From Pieris napi (taxonomy: Eukaryota; Arthropoda; Insecta; Lepidoptera; Pieridae), in the NCBI RefSeq assembly GCF_905475465.1, contig NC_062253.1, positions 10,044,001 to 10,108,000 of the forward strand: a stretch of DNA of 64,000 nt, written 5' to 3'. Numbering within the stretch: position 1 is the first letter of the stretch; each line of letters opens with the position of its first letter. Position numbers and translations under genes: made by a program. The notes under the pieces are model-generated. The model was not told where the DNA came from and made no database searches. It saw nothing but the letters and a program-made list of their open reading frames with translations. Below are positions 23,301 through 34,600 of this stretch, piece by piece.

Positions 23301-26300
23301 GGCAGGTAAGAAGAGACCTATTTATATGAATAACTTAAGCTTATTAATCAAAGACAACATTGTCTAAAGTGCCTGCGCATTATTATTGCAATTATTTATA
23401 TTATTGTATTTAAAGAAATTATATAGTTTAAATAATTTCGGAATTAGGAAAATTATTGCTTTAATACTGATGGGATTCCACGACGGTTTTTTTTGCAGAA
23501 ACTATTGGTTGTGTCAGAATCGCAAAAAGCGTCATAATACAGTGTAAGCTCCATGTAACGTTCCTCGATTTAACGACGAACTCCCTAAAGCGTCGATATA
23601 TTCAACTGGCGTTGGTTGGTTTAGCTTGTCTTCCAAACAATGGTACACTCTACATAGCATTGCACTCTCAATAACGACAACAATAGAGTAATAAAGTACT
23701 TTTTAAATTGCTAAAATTAGTTAAAACTGCGCAACTTGGACTACCCTACTTATCTTTTTGACGTCACAATATCTAATAAATCGATGAACGCCGCCTGCAC
23801 GCACGACAAAGCATGACTCTTGTTACGCTTACGCTCGTTGTGCCGTTACGCTCATTTCATCTATCTCTCGAAGACTTAAGTATGCAAGCATTTCATCAAT
23901 GTGTTGTAATGACGTTGTCACGTTAAACTATCTTCCATAAACCGACTTTACAGACCATTTTAGTAGAAATATAAATAGGCAAAGTTTTTACTTACTTATC
24001 AAGATCAAAAACAGGAATATGCTTATGTCGTTTTAGCCTGCGTAGTGCCAGTTTGGCCTTAAGTTGAGAGAGATAGGCCTTTTTCCCGCCTTCCCGTACT
24101 TTAGGTACGAGGGCCTCAATAGTTTTGAGGAGTTGTATTTCTTCATATTCCGTCATTTCAACCACGTCATGGGTTGGCTCGGGTGGACTCAACCAGGGCA
24201 TGTCTTTAACAAAATACAGAATGTTAACTACTTATATCGATACTTTTAGGTTTAATTGATGTATAATTAACAAAATCTAAATGTGTAATAAAATGTAAAT
24301 ATTACTCCAGCATGTAAGATGTGATTTGTTTAGTGCAATTATTAAATTCAAAATAACTTTAGAAAGAAACATTTCATTGTGTAGCGTTATCTCTGTCGCA
24401 CACATGTTTTTTAGAAGAAAAAATTGTTTGCTTTCTCTTTCTGTCAAATTGTGCTTACGCTGTGATGAAAAGAGACAGAATACAGTTGATTAAAACGGTG
24501 CATTTAGACTGATTTATTTTTAATTTTTAAGAGACTACGAAAATGAATTTTTTTTCATCCAAATAATTTTTAGAAATTTGCAAGAAATTATATAATCTGC
24601 ATATATTTTGACAAATAAAAGATATTTTGCCATATAAGAAGTCTATAAAGGGTTACATACCGACAGAATTCAACTGCGTAGAAAATAAATTCTCTCTCCT
24701 GGTATAGGGTTTCTCTTCGGTTCTCTTCGTCTTTTCCTTTTTAACTTCCGTATCAGAGGGAATCTCACGAAGCGAACTATCCGAATCGCAGTTATACGAA
24801 TATTTGTACGAGTGTACACTTGATGAATCACTTTGAAAATTTATCTGTAATTTTTTAATGAAGGTAAAAAATCACCAAAGTACACATTAGAATTCAAATA
24901 ATCGACTCTACCCTCTATTGAAATGCCATACTAAATTTAGTCAAACACTTTTTTTTAAATTTAACATACTAAAGTACTTATGTCTCATTTCATATCAAAT
25001 TAATAACAGGTTAACAGAAAGAGACGAAAGATTACTCGAGTAAAAAGATTGGAAGGCCTATATTACCTAAGACCAGTTAACTATAAACTCAAAAAGTCAA
25101 CTGACATTTGACAGATAAAGGTAATTGACATTTCTTATTTGACACGCATTGCTATTTAAAAGTACTATTTTTAATATTTACAGGCGGTATATAAGCCGGA
25201 TAATCAAATTTTTCTTTTAGAAAATCAACATCAGAGAAATTGTCCCGAGATGAGATACTGGCTGTAGATGCTTCATAGTAATCTTCCACTTCTTGTTTCA
25301 CCGGTGACATCAGTTTTTCTTCTTTTCTGTAATTTTTATAAGTATATATCTATATATATATAATGAAAATGGTCTTCGTTTGAAGCTCAATCACGCCTAA
25401 ACCACTGATCGTATCGACATGAAACTACCACCATTCGATGCGAATTTTTTCCTAGATGGTTTATGGTTATTTATTTATTAAATTCCAACGTTCCTTCATT
25501 TTTTTATTGCTGTTTTACTTTTATGAAAATTTATCCATACGGACTTCACCGCGGAAACATTCGGGGAGGCTTCCTAGAACCTCTAAACGTCAACATCTGT
25601 TAAAAACTCGATTTTCGAAATATTTCAATTTCCTTAGCGGGAAGTTAAAAAGAAGAATAATAAAAATATGAAAAAAAAAAAAATAATGAAACATAAAATT
25701 TATTTTAATTCGTCCAGCAAAGCGGGCGCGAAACGGCTAGTATATTATATGTCTCCAAACAATATGACGTAAATTAGGCCATTCTTAATTATTACGAAAT
25801 AAAAATGTAAACTAGTATACACTATGATTCCTTACACATAGTCCTGAACGTCAGATGGTAGGAAATCTTCAAACTCCAAACGCCGTTTCTTAGCGGGTGT
25901 TGGATTTGGTGACGTAAACGCTTCCTCTTCGACTAACTGGTCTTTGTAACCTGAAAGTTTTTAAAAAATAATGTAACAATTGTACTTAAATTTTTCGTTT
26001 ATAAAACATGTTTTTTTTTTATAAATAAAATTATTTCAAATGTTAAATACTATAAAATGGTAAGTTAAAATTCTACATTCTCTTTGAGTAACTTAGGTTA
26101 TGATTATTTCCTAAATAGTTAAGAAATAAGATCCAAATGTATGGAGGCAGGACATGCTGCTACTTTATTTACTGAACATAAATACCTGGAAAGTGATAAA
26201 ACTTGGGTTTCTCAGTCAAAAAACCATTTGCCAAAAATTCTTTAGAGACCGTTCTTCATGAGCTAGAGTCTAACCTATATAGAGAATTGATCACAGAAGT

Positions 26301-28080
26301 TAGAATTGGTTTTTTATTTTATATCATTGATAACATACCTAATTCTGTGACTTTCGCGATAAAGAGAGTCATATCCACTCCTAGCTGATTTTTCGGCCGG
26401 GATTTTGTCTTGTCACGCGATATCTCTTGTACTGAAATTAAGTAAATACATATTTGAAGATATAAATAAATAGTCTTTAGATATGTACATTTGCATTTAC
26501 ACCGTTTTATTATCTTAATATATACAAATTACGTGTCACGTTGTTTGTCCGCTATGGAATCTTAAACTACTGAACCGATTTTGCACACCGTGTGCGGTTT
26601 GATCTAACTTAAATGATAGGATAGCTTACAATCTCAATTTATACCCGCAATATTATTTTATTGCAAAATATTTGTTTATTATTTGATAGTCACAATTCTA
26701 ACAGATGGCGCTGTGTTAAAAGTACCAACGTTTCACATAAGCTATCTTCCTTTCACATAAGTTCTCCTACCGTTTCCCTTAAATAGTTTACTACTATGTG
26801 ATATAACAAAAACCTTAGCCACAGCAACGCTTGGCCGGTCTGCTAGTTTATTTATTTATTTAAACATGTAAAATATGCCATGTAATGTAAACTTTATAGG
26901 CAATACATACTTATATGAGCAGCAGCCGCAGGGCTAAAATTGTGTTTTAGCTTCCACCAACCACTCTCACCTAGCTGTGCCAGCCCTGATTGAAACAGTA
27001 AGTTGCTATACACTGACAAGGCACCTGCTATTGTACCAATCCAATTTTTCTTCTGCTTACTGAAAATTTTAATATACCTTGTGTATAATTTTATGATACA
27101 GGATTCAGTCCAAACCATATAGTTTCACCAAGAAAATGTTAATTCAAAGATTTTATTTAATTCCTCATATTTCAGATACGAGCTAGACCATTTTAGTAGT
27201 ATTACTAATTACTAGTTTCACTCGTAATTATTTTGTCAAGGCAATTTTGACTTAAGATTAAATATTGTAAATTTGAAAGTTAACATTGTGGATTTATCAG
27301 AACTTCATTGCATTTTTTAAAGATGAAAGATAAAAGCACATAAAAAAATAAAATTAAGAAACATATAATAAGGAAACAGAAGTGTTTTAAATCCTCTGTC
27401 TAAAAATATTTTATACTGTGTTAAAATTACACTTATATTATTATTGATAACAGGACTTACAACTTAGGTCCAAACAGCTGCATCCAAGACCTATCTATGA
27501 AGGAGCAAATGTGTGTCTTGTAGTGGAAATACCTATGATTACTCATCCCGCTCATATGATTCCTCAGATGATATAAAGTTAATAGGAGAGCATGAACCCT
27601 GAAAATCATATATACATGTGATATTAGTGTCAAAATTTGTAAATGTTGTAATGTAGCTAGCTAGTTATATAAACTTTTATTACTATTAGGTTTTGGATTA
27701 TTATTATATTATCTTAATTTCATATTCATGTTAGGACATTCGATTTTTTGTAGCTTTAAGATTCCTTAATCTGGGTTCTGCTATCTTTAGTTTTGAGTCG
27801 CTCTGCTAGGTCAAGAGACAAGTCTTGAGTACACGCATTTTAGCGGCAATTTAGTATTCATAACTAACCAGAGAATCTTCGTTCGTTTAAAAATTTCTTC
27901 CTTCTCCGCTGAACAGTCTTCGCACGTATAATCAAAGAAAACATCTCCGGATAGGTCACCCGGTGTTCCTGCTCTTTTCAAACAGGTTAAGTGGACGAAG
28001 CATATGCAACTTTCGCATATAAGACCTGGCCGGTACTGTTTATCTTCTGGCTCATTGCAATATTTACATGTGGTACTCAT
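17351..28080 (-). CDS. KAT14: KAT14 / ATAC2 histone acetyltransferase (CSRP2BP)
   Basis: Fourteen exons: 28080-27869, 27598-27461, 27059-26911, 26431-26339, 25950-25836, 25326-25182, 24844-24661, 24203-23996, 23250-23163, 21608-21418, 20449-20331, 19377-19196, 18881-18801, 17443-17351. Every junction is GT-AG and in phase; the total is 665 aa. The N-terminus is a Cys-rich zinc finger (CKYCNEPEDKQY ... TCEDCSAEKEE). Exons 2-3 hold a conserved helical block ending GESGWWKLKHN. The C-terminus (about 545-665) is a GNAT acetyltransferase domain (FWPGID, RPEWRRANIATFM, LYQKFGFK, final RHALFLRL). It is a subunit of the ATAC complex, which acetylates histones in the nucleus. The last intron is filled by ADA2A on the other strand. 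Confidence 0.95.
17455..18756 (+). CDS. Ada2a: ADA2A transcriptional adaptor (TADA2A)
   Basis: A single uninterrupted 433-aa frame. Residues 8-52 are a ZZ zinc finger (CDGC ... CCDC ... CCSC ... H..H), 65-110 a SANT domain (WSAKEECKLLTALSTYGYGN), and 350-430 a SWIRM domain ending in IEEGFI. This order defines ADA2 proteins, and the match is to the A paralogue, which couples GCN5 to the ATAC complex; the B paralogue serves SAGA. The ATG at 17455 precedes the first zinc-finger cysteine by nine residues. No intron is present, unlike most animal TADA2A genes, which suggests retroposition. It lies wholly inside KAT14 intron 13 on the opposite strand. AATAAA at 18899-18904 is a likely poly(A) signal. 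Confidence 0.93.
   Translation: MSCDILQIKCDGCKDLTHEPYIECCDCETNLCCSCFASGKEVDLHKNDHKYAVRRNDFPLFDNCNWSAKEECKLLTALSTYGYGNWEEISKSVHTRSKLECLEHYKKYYIENVPFEELKLLPETDQSLFPQPVIPYLFSLDISTNPPRNNQGDKHLAGYNAYRSEFELNYDSNAENIFTIEDTHSDDEDECLDALKVSLVNAFNTRLKERHRRYSIIQNHGLIMINKLFSWVKKFDVTLTRAKAERLLVFMQFMTGMQFDAFMESMSLAEALLQKYILLTEYRKNGIKTMQSARLYRHLKSEHESALKEQRYYSMVMARKFESKSPAKHKFSLNQNFLPSPGKKYKRSHMPLDIIDLPGYHLLSESEKTLCAHVRLAPRNYLEIKNTMIAENHKLGFLRLLDARRIVKIDVNKTRKLYDYLIEEGFISKPLMT
19698..20289 (+). mobile_element. Deleted mariner element in KAT14 intron 11
   Basis: The ends TTAGGTCCTTACATATGAAA and its inverted counterpart (TTGTCCTTACATATGAAATT) are flanked by TA (19696-19697, 20290-20291). The interior keeps the mariner transposase N-terminus in broken frames: FWFQRFLSGNFDLQNKPHGR, then SSELAAGCGVSDKTVLIHL, with stops between. 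The catalytic part is deleted. It sits 41 bp from the end of KAT14 exon 11. Confidence 0.85.
21881..21925. repeat. Short dispersed motif CTCTTTCTGTCAAATTGTG
   Basis: The quasi-palindromic block beginning CTCTTTCTGTCAAATTG and ending GAAAGAGA recurs at 24430-24474, with partial inverted copies near 25012-25035 and 59769-59800. It is probably the core of a small MITE. Nothing else is known of it here. Confidence 0.45.
22200..22290 (-). repeat. Repeat-R fragment
   Basis: It shares the AAGGGCGTAGA ... CCGCCACTCTTTTTAATCG block with the minus-strand form of repeat R. It is truncated and lies in KAT14 intron 9. Confidence 0.5.
22642..22935 (+). mobile_element. Helitron family H4, partial copy
   Basis: It begins TCTTCTAATATAAAAATTCT and shares TCTCGTGTCACAATGTT and GAGAATCGGCTACTAT with the complete copy at 61570-61891. 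It lacks the CTAG 3' end. It lies in KAT14 intron 9. Confidence 0.65.
25349..25740 (+). mobile_element. Helitron family H1 in KAT14 intron 5
   Basis: It begins TC (TCTATATATATATAATGAAA), ends GAAACGGCTAG preceded by a GC-rich GCGGGCGCG stretch, and is inserted between A and T, as Helitrons are. It is non-coding and 392 bp long. A second copy at 38094-38383 lacks an internal segment of about 90 bp. Its left end is only 22 bp from the KAT14 exon 6 acceptor. Confidence 0.82.
26513..26846 (+). mobile_element. Helitron family H2 in KAT14 intron 3
   Basis: It begins TCTTAATATATACAAATTAC, ends ACGCTTGGCCGGTCTGCTAG, and is flanked by A and T. It shares its 3' end with copies at 37490-38087 (+) and 45239-45800 (-). 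It is non-autonomous and 334 bp long. Confidence 0.78.
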
Positions 28081-28974
28081 ACTTTTATTTCAGAATTTTA
28101 TTGAAAATTTAATATTGATGAGACGTAAATAAACAATAGGAACTAGGAGCAATCAAATTTAACAGTTAGACTCAATTCTCAAAGATCAGACTGACATTTC
28201 ATAAACATTAAAGTCAATAGTTGACACTTGACAGTGACAATCGTGTGATGAGTGATCAGATGTGCCAGTCTTTACCTAGCCGCAAAATAAATTGTACCTA
28301 TTGTCAGACAAATTTAACTTATTCCTTTAAAATGTAGTTTTATCTCTATATACATGTGCTCGAAATACATATTCTGATTCATTTAGTTTAAAGTATTATT
28401 TCGTCTTAAGTTTAAGGCAGAACTAGGCCTTAAAAATTACTTATATTTTATAAAAAATATTATATATTAATCGTTATCGAACTCAAATCGAATATCGTTT
28501 AAAACAAATGCTTCGATCTGAGTTATTATATTGATAAAATACATATAAAATAATAATTAATGTATGATTTCTAACAATAAACGAATTACTTATTGCACAT
28601 CACTGTTAGTTCAGAGTTATCACGTCTAATTTTAAAAGTTCAATTTAATATGGAGTTTTGGTAAGTTTGGGTCGTTTGGTTTGGATCCATACATTGTGAA
28701 ACAGACCCTTACATACACGTTACTAACATAACACTTAGGGTGGGTTGCATCAACGAATTTTGACGGACACGTAACCGTTAAATATGGCGCTAACGAACGT
28801 TACACAAAAAAAGTGTTGATTCACCACCTATGACAGCTAACGTTCGTTAAAAAGTTACGCTTACGTTAACCAGTGCTTGAACCATTGGTAATCGTCAAAT
28901 TTTGGTTTGTAACTTCGTAGTTCGTACTTCCTAAACTCTGTTTCCTCTGAATTTAATATTAGAGATGGTTTGAT

Positions 28975-29520
28975 TAATAATTATTTTGCAAGGTATGTTA
29001 ATATTACGATTATTTTTGACTTCAAAAAAATAAATTGCAAATTTAATATTAAAGATGTCTTATATTTCAGATTATAACTTTTTATGGCATGGGTGTATGG
29101 GTGGTATGGTGAAGGACTAAGATATTCTATACTGTTTATATTGCTTATTGCATGCCTTTGGTAAAGAAATAAAATATTTGTCAAAAATAATATGACAGCC
29201 TACAGATTTTATTAATTTAGACCAAAAGTTAACTTCATTGACAACAAACAGAAAACTAGTTTTCTCTTAATTTAATTTTATACTAATATGTGAGATACAT
29301 AGTTTAATTATTATTATTTTGCAAGGTATGTTAATATTTAGATTATTTTTAACTTCAAAGAAAACAAATCTCAAATTATAATTTTAAAGCTGTCTTATTT
29401 TCAGATTATAACTATTTTATGGTATGGATTTGAAATATGGTGAAGGATTAACATAATATATTGCAATTGCATGCTTTTGGTGGAGAAATAAAATGTTTGA
29501 CAAAAATAATATGCCTTTGT
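28975..29520. repeat. Diverged tandem duplication within element D
   Basis: Two related segments, about 28975-29207 and 29308-29516, share TTTTGCAAGGTATGTTAATA, then TTTCAGATTATAACT, then AATAAAAT.TTTG.CAAAAAT in the same order, with many substitutions. No coding sense is visible. Confidence 0.65.
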
Positions 29521-29897
29521 ATTACCGAATTAAAACATTACATAGTTATGCCTGCCTATGCACATAAGAGTTAATTCATCTTAAAAATCTATTTTTTTAC
29601 AGTTTTTATTATTTTTTACACTAATTTTATAACATTGATACACACAACTGTTTAATTATTTTGAAGAACATTTTATACTAAGTTTCAAGTAATTCTGATC
29701 ATAAACAAGTTATAGTAAGTTTATTTTTTATTGTAAAGGTAAATAAGTACCACTTTTCATACATTTTACATTAGAAATGGCACTTTCATACAATCTTACA
29801 TCCCTTTAGTATAATTAATAGTAAGTATTTTTTTTCTTGTAGTTTAAAAATGATTTCATCGTTCTTCCTCTTCTCATTTAGATGTTGAACACGCAAC

Positions 29898-30095
29898 TCA
29901 AAAAATTTCTTTTTCATATTTATTATCTGAAAGGGCATTAAATTCTGCATGAATCGCACTCCATGCCCTCTTTTTTTGCAAATTGTTAGAACTGTCTGTC
30001 TTTTTATTAAATATGTGTTTATGTTTTTCTATTAAATTTCTAAATCTGTCCTTCTCTTCTTTTCCAAAATTTACCGAACGTTCTCTGAAAGTCAA
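29898..30095 (-). pseudogene. Myb/SANT-like domain fragment of element D
   Basis: The frame reads SVNFGKEEKDRFRNLIEKHK, followed by a KKRAWSAIHAEFNALS block: a trihelix/Myb-type pattern with spaced aromatic residues, common in Harbinger accessory proteins. It opens at an acceptor-like TTTCAG. It ends at a stop that a one-base change in a T run would bypass into a charged coiled-coil-like frame, so it looks frameshifted. Confidence 0.55.
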
Positions 30096-30436
30096 TGAGT
30101 CACGTAAATAAATACACTTCTAACTATATCTTTCAATATAATATATAATAATAAAATAATAGCTTTATACTTACTTTGGCGAAAAGGTTCCCATTATTTA
30201 TATTAAAATTAAACACTTTTTAAAATTATCCTTTCGTACAAAACAATAAACATCGATGTCAAACTTGACAGAATGTATCAAATGACATCGTTTTTATCAA
30301 TGTTGTTATTACTAAAAAAAATCCCATAAAACATTAGGTCAAAATAGCGTTACGCAAACAGGCAACCCCATTAACAATGACGAACTCATTTTTTAACAAT
30401 GAAGCAACGCTAACAAGTTATAAGTAGCGGCACGAA

Positions 30437-30594
30437 ACTCTAGCGCTGACCGTTATTGCGCAGAAGTAAAAAATAAGGTACCTGAGGGGGGCTAGCGGAA
30501 TGAAGAGTGTCGATTGGCTCTCCAGTCGCATTTTGTCCCCCGCGCGACAGTACACATGCGCAGCAATCCCCTCCACGTATCGGCCAGCGCTAGA
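30437..30594. mobile_element. Small TIR element F
   Basis: TCTAGCGCTGACCG near the left end mirrors CGGCCAGCGCTAGA at the right. The region is much richer in GC than its surroundings. The boundaries are approximate and no target duplication is clear. It lies within element D, directly before element E. Confidence 0.45.
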
Positions 30595-30598
30595 CTTA

Positions 30599-31164
30599 GG
30601 CCGTTTCTCCACTGCTCCGGTCCGGCAAACGTTAATTACCGATCCGATTTAGAAACTCATAACAGTACTTATGTAATTCTCCACTACTCCGGCATCCGGT
30701 TTTTAACGATCCGATAACTTGCTAGATCGGAACGCGGTGTTTTATCGGTCCAAGTATATCCAAGAGGTTATAAATTATTATTCACAGGTTTATTTATTGT
30801 TTGTTTAATTTGAAAGAATCTGGATAACCTGGACCAAACCAAATTATGTTGCTATTTATTTATATTTTTATACCATAGTATTAGTGAACTATTTATTAAG
30901 TAGATTATAATATTTTAAGATAGACAATATTAAAAAGTAATAAACTTGCCAGGGCAATAAAATATTTAGAATTTAGAACGTTTTAATAGTTTTAATAAAA
31001 TAAAGTATATGGGTTTAAGTTAATATAGGTGTTGCATGATAAATATACAAGTATCGATTATTGTCGGATCGGATATAGTGGAGAAGCGCAATCCGGCTTT
31101 CCGATATTTTTCTCATGACTCATTCCGGTATCCGACGCCGGACCGGAGCAGTGGAGAAAGGGCC
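30599..31164. mobile_element. TIR element E (566 bp), TTA-flanked
   Basis: It opens GGCCGTTTCTCCACTGCTCC and closes with a near-perfect inverted copy. TTA is present at 30596-30598 and 31165-31167. It is non-coding and contains several TCCGG/GATCCGAT motifs. It is probably a Harbinger-mobilised MITE inserted in element D. Confidence 0.78.
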
Positions 31165-31439
31165 TTACGTGCCGCTGGTTATAACAGACGTTAAAGTTCA
31201 TACGTGTCTGTCAAATTTTAACGAACGTAAGTTACGATAGCAAATGGTTTGAAACAACCCACCCTTAGTATACTAAGGTATATACTACTACTACTGGTAT
31301 ATAAAGAAGAATACAATAGTTTTATTGAATTTTCAGATTTCCAGAAAAACAAATCAAGAATGTTGTATATCATAAAGCATTAGAATTCTTTTAATAAAGA
31401 CTTTGTTCCCGAAATATTTTTTAGTTAATTATACCAATT

Positions 31440-31490
31440 CGAAATCAATATTCATAGTTAAAACAGGACAACGTCTGTCGGGTCCGCTAG
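31440..31490 (+). mobile_element. Helitron family H3, 3' end fragment
   Basis: ACAGGACAACGTCTG followed by GGTCCGCTAG matches the 3' end of the H3 copies at 36182-36521 and 38938-39254. The rest is missing or too diverged to see. Confidence 0.55.
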
Positions 31491-31608
31491 TCTTATATAT
31501 ATTTGTAATGCGCTTAAGATTTCGAAACTCATCATTAAATAATGAACTGTGTATCACTATGAATAAAATAAATAAGAAAATCAGTACAGTAGAAAAAAAT
31601 ATTTATTG

Positions 31609-34600
31609 TCAATGCCTCCTCCTCTGCTCTCTAAACTCTTTAAGCCACTTGTCTATATTCTGTCTATGGATGGTACGTGCCATTTGTACTGTTGCTGGAT
31701 CATATGGTGTACTTGGCATAAGGTCTAGGTGATGCGCGCCATCAATTATCACAACGGTCGTAACGGATTTGCTGATGCTGTTCAAAATTCCACCTGGAAA
31801 AAACGATTATTACAATCCTCAAGATTCAGTTTAAACTTGGTGTTGTAAATGATTTCTCTTATATCGTCCCATAATTCTAATTTATAATTACCGTCTAAAC
31901 TCTTTATAACGTCATTCGTTATAGCGAAAACCTCACCATAACATAATTTTTGGGTTAAATTTGCTAGGTTTAACACAAAACCCATACATTACTACACTCT
32001 TTATAACGCAACGGCCATTCTCTATTACGAAGAAATATTTTCATATTTAGATATCAACAATATACTTATGTGTAATTGTTTTTAATATCAGATTACAATA
32101 CTATCCTATTGAGGAGGCAAAATTTCTAAGAAAGACACATGAGGTCATAAACAGCCGTCTCGCCTTTGTTATTGTTAATTGCATTAACACGTGTGCCATT
32201 ATTCTTAGATTACATTGCCTGTCATAGCAAAACACGTCAGGCAAAGTTAACAGAATACTTATATGTTTTTAGAATAATTTACCGATTAATTGTAATAAAA
32301 TTAAAAATGTAATTGGTATTTTTTTCATCTTCCCTCCATATAACGAAATCTGTCTCTATAACGATAAAAATGCTCGGTCCCTTGAAATTCTTTATAAAGA
32401 GTTTACACTGTATTAAAAATACTAGCGATTTAGGATAGTCTCACTTTGGGTTTTCTCATACAAACACCGTGAAGTGAAAACAAAAATATTGCAAATCACT
32501 ATTATTAACCTATTTGTAGGTCTCTAAAAACCAACTGTTTTCGGAATAACATAATGAAGTACCTCCAACCCATGGGTCCAGTAAACCATTACTAAAGACA
32601 ATATTAGACGCAGCGTGTAGTCTGTCGCCTCCATACTGGATCCTCGCAGCTTCAGGCCGAGGGTATACGTTATATTTCGTGTGACAATCCTCTGCATATT
32701 TCGTATAGTTCCATGATGAGGCCTCAAACATATCATCCCTTCCTGTTGTGCACATAGGCATTATCATTTCGGTGCAGGCCTGTAAGAATAAAGTAATTTA
32801 AGTCAAATCTATTCCTGTACACTTATTTGTAATTTTTACGTTACAGAATGCGCGCAAATTTTTAGTGTATGACTATATATATATTCTTTTGTATTCACAT
32901 AGAAACGCAATTGCGCCTTATTTTTTCCCAGTACTCGTATAAGCGATTGATACCATTATAAAACAACATTTAAAGCCTGTATTCTAGGTTTTATAAAATA
33001 AAATAATATAATGAAAAAAATTAAAAAATCTTACATATATTATGTCAAGCGACAAATTAAACATCGTCGATCAGACGGCAAAGAAGAAAAATAAAATATA
33101 AAAAGAGATATATATTACTAGCTGTTCCCTAACACGCTTCGCTATGGCACATTATGTTTGAATTGTTGAGAAATGACAAACAAAACAAAGGAAACATTTC
33201 ATATAAGTTTAATTTTACAATACTTGTGAAAAAAAAAATGAAAAAAAAAAAATAGATAAAAACGATCCTTGATGCGGATTATATATCTGATGCTAAAATT
33301 TTAAAAATCGGTGCAAAATTTTTGAGTTTTTGTAGCATACACAAACCAACATAACATTTATATATATAGATGAATGGATAAGAAAATAGAAAAAATACAG
33401 TAAGTACCTGATAATCCCACCCACTTGCGTCAAGGTTTCCATAGTCACTCCCCTTCTTGTAGTCCACGCAAGAACTCTTTCCGTCATAATTTGTAAATAC
33501 TTGCAATACTTTCCCGATTCCCTGAATAAAATATTAGGTTATCAAAAATGTATAAAAAAAGCTGCAAAGGTACATGGTTCTGGATTTATTCTAAAGATAA
33601 CAATTGTAAGATGAAATGGTCAGGTCCGATATTATTTATCCGGCTATCGAACTTAAGACCTTTTCATAGATTATGTTGATCATAGACTATGAACTCAAAT
33701 TATACCTACTTCAAGTAACTTATCGCCATCAAGAGTCCCATTTAAATACTGACAGACGACTCGAACTGGCCTAGCTGGTAGGGAGACGAGAAAATCCGAG
33801 GGGAATGGGTAATTCACCATCGCCAAGGTCTCATACATGGATTGAAGGAATTCAACTAATACGTCAATGTCTTTGCCATCTTTGATTGGGTCACAAAGTT
33901 TCCAATTCTTGTGTAGCCACTCACTAGATGTCGCGTTTGTTGCATACTTTCTGCAAAAGTAAAATACTACGTAACTGTAAGTAACTAATACAATGTAGAG
34001 GTTCATAGTGAACCAAGATCCATAGTGAACCAAGATCCATAGCGAACCAAGATCCATAGTGAACCAAGATCCATAGTGAACCAAGATCCATAGTGAACCA
34101 AGATCCATAGTGAACCAAGATCAATAGCGAACCAAGATCCATAGTGATCCAAGATCCATAGTGAACCAAGATCCATAGCGAACCAAGATCCATAGTGAAC
34201 CAAGATCCATAGTGAACCAAGATCCATAGTGAACCAAGATCCATAGCGAACCAAGATCCATAGTGAACCAAGATCCATAGTGAACCAAGATCCATAGTGA
34301 ACCAAGATCCATAGTGAACCAAGTTCATAGTGGTTTAATAATACAGGAATTTCTTACCTGATCAACGACCACGACTGCTTGATATTCTCGACGCACTTAG
34401 CATTAGCCACTTTGAAGCTGGAAGTGACAATTCTATCGAAAACATCGCAAGGCACCATGCCTGGATACATGTGTACTGGGGCTGAGGCAGCAATAGCACC
34501 CGTTATTATGTGAGGATATTTAATCCTAAAGTAGGCGGCCAGCATTCCACCATACGAGCCTAGAAATATTTAAGTAATCAACAACCAAAAAATAATATTA

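Larger units (their letters stand above)
28738..31264. mobile_element. Decayed Harbinger-like element D (2,527 bp)
   Basis: The ends GGGTGGGTTG (with weaker extension) are inverted and flanked by TTA at 28735-28737 and 31265-31267. The interior has a minus-strand Myb/SANT-like coding fragment (30095-29898), the type of DNA-binding partner Harbinger elements carry, but no recognisable transposase. It also contains a diverged tandem duplication and two smaller TIR elements (E, F). It starts about 660 bp upstream of the KAT14 start codon. Confidence 0.72.

Noticed and set aside
33695..34328. Several overlapping minus-strand ORFs of 60-137 codons rich in MDLGSLW
   Set aside because: They are the three frames of the 17-bp intronic minisatellite, not genes.
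34004..34330. CRISPR-like array
   Set aside because: The repeats are direct and contiguous without spacers; this is a minisatellite in a eukaryotic intron.
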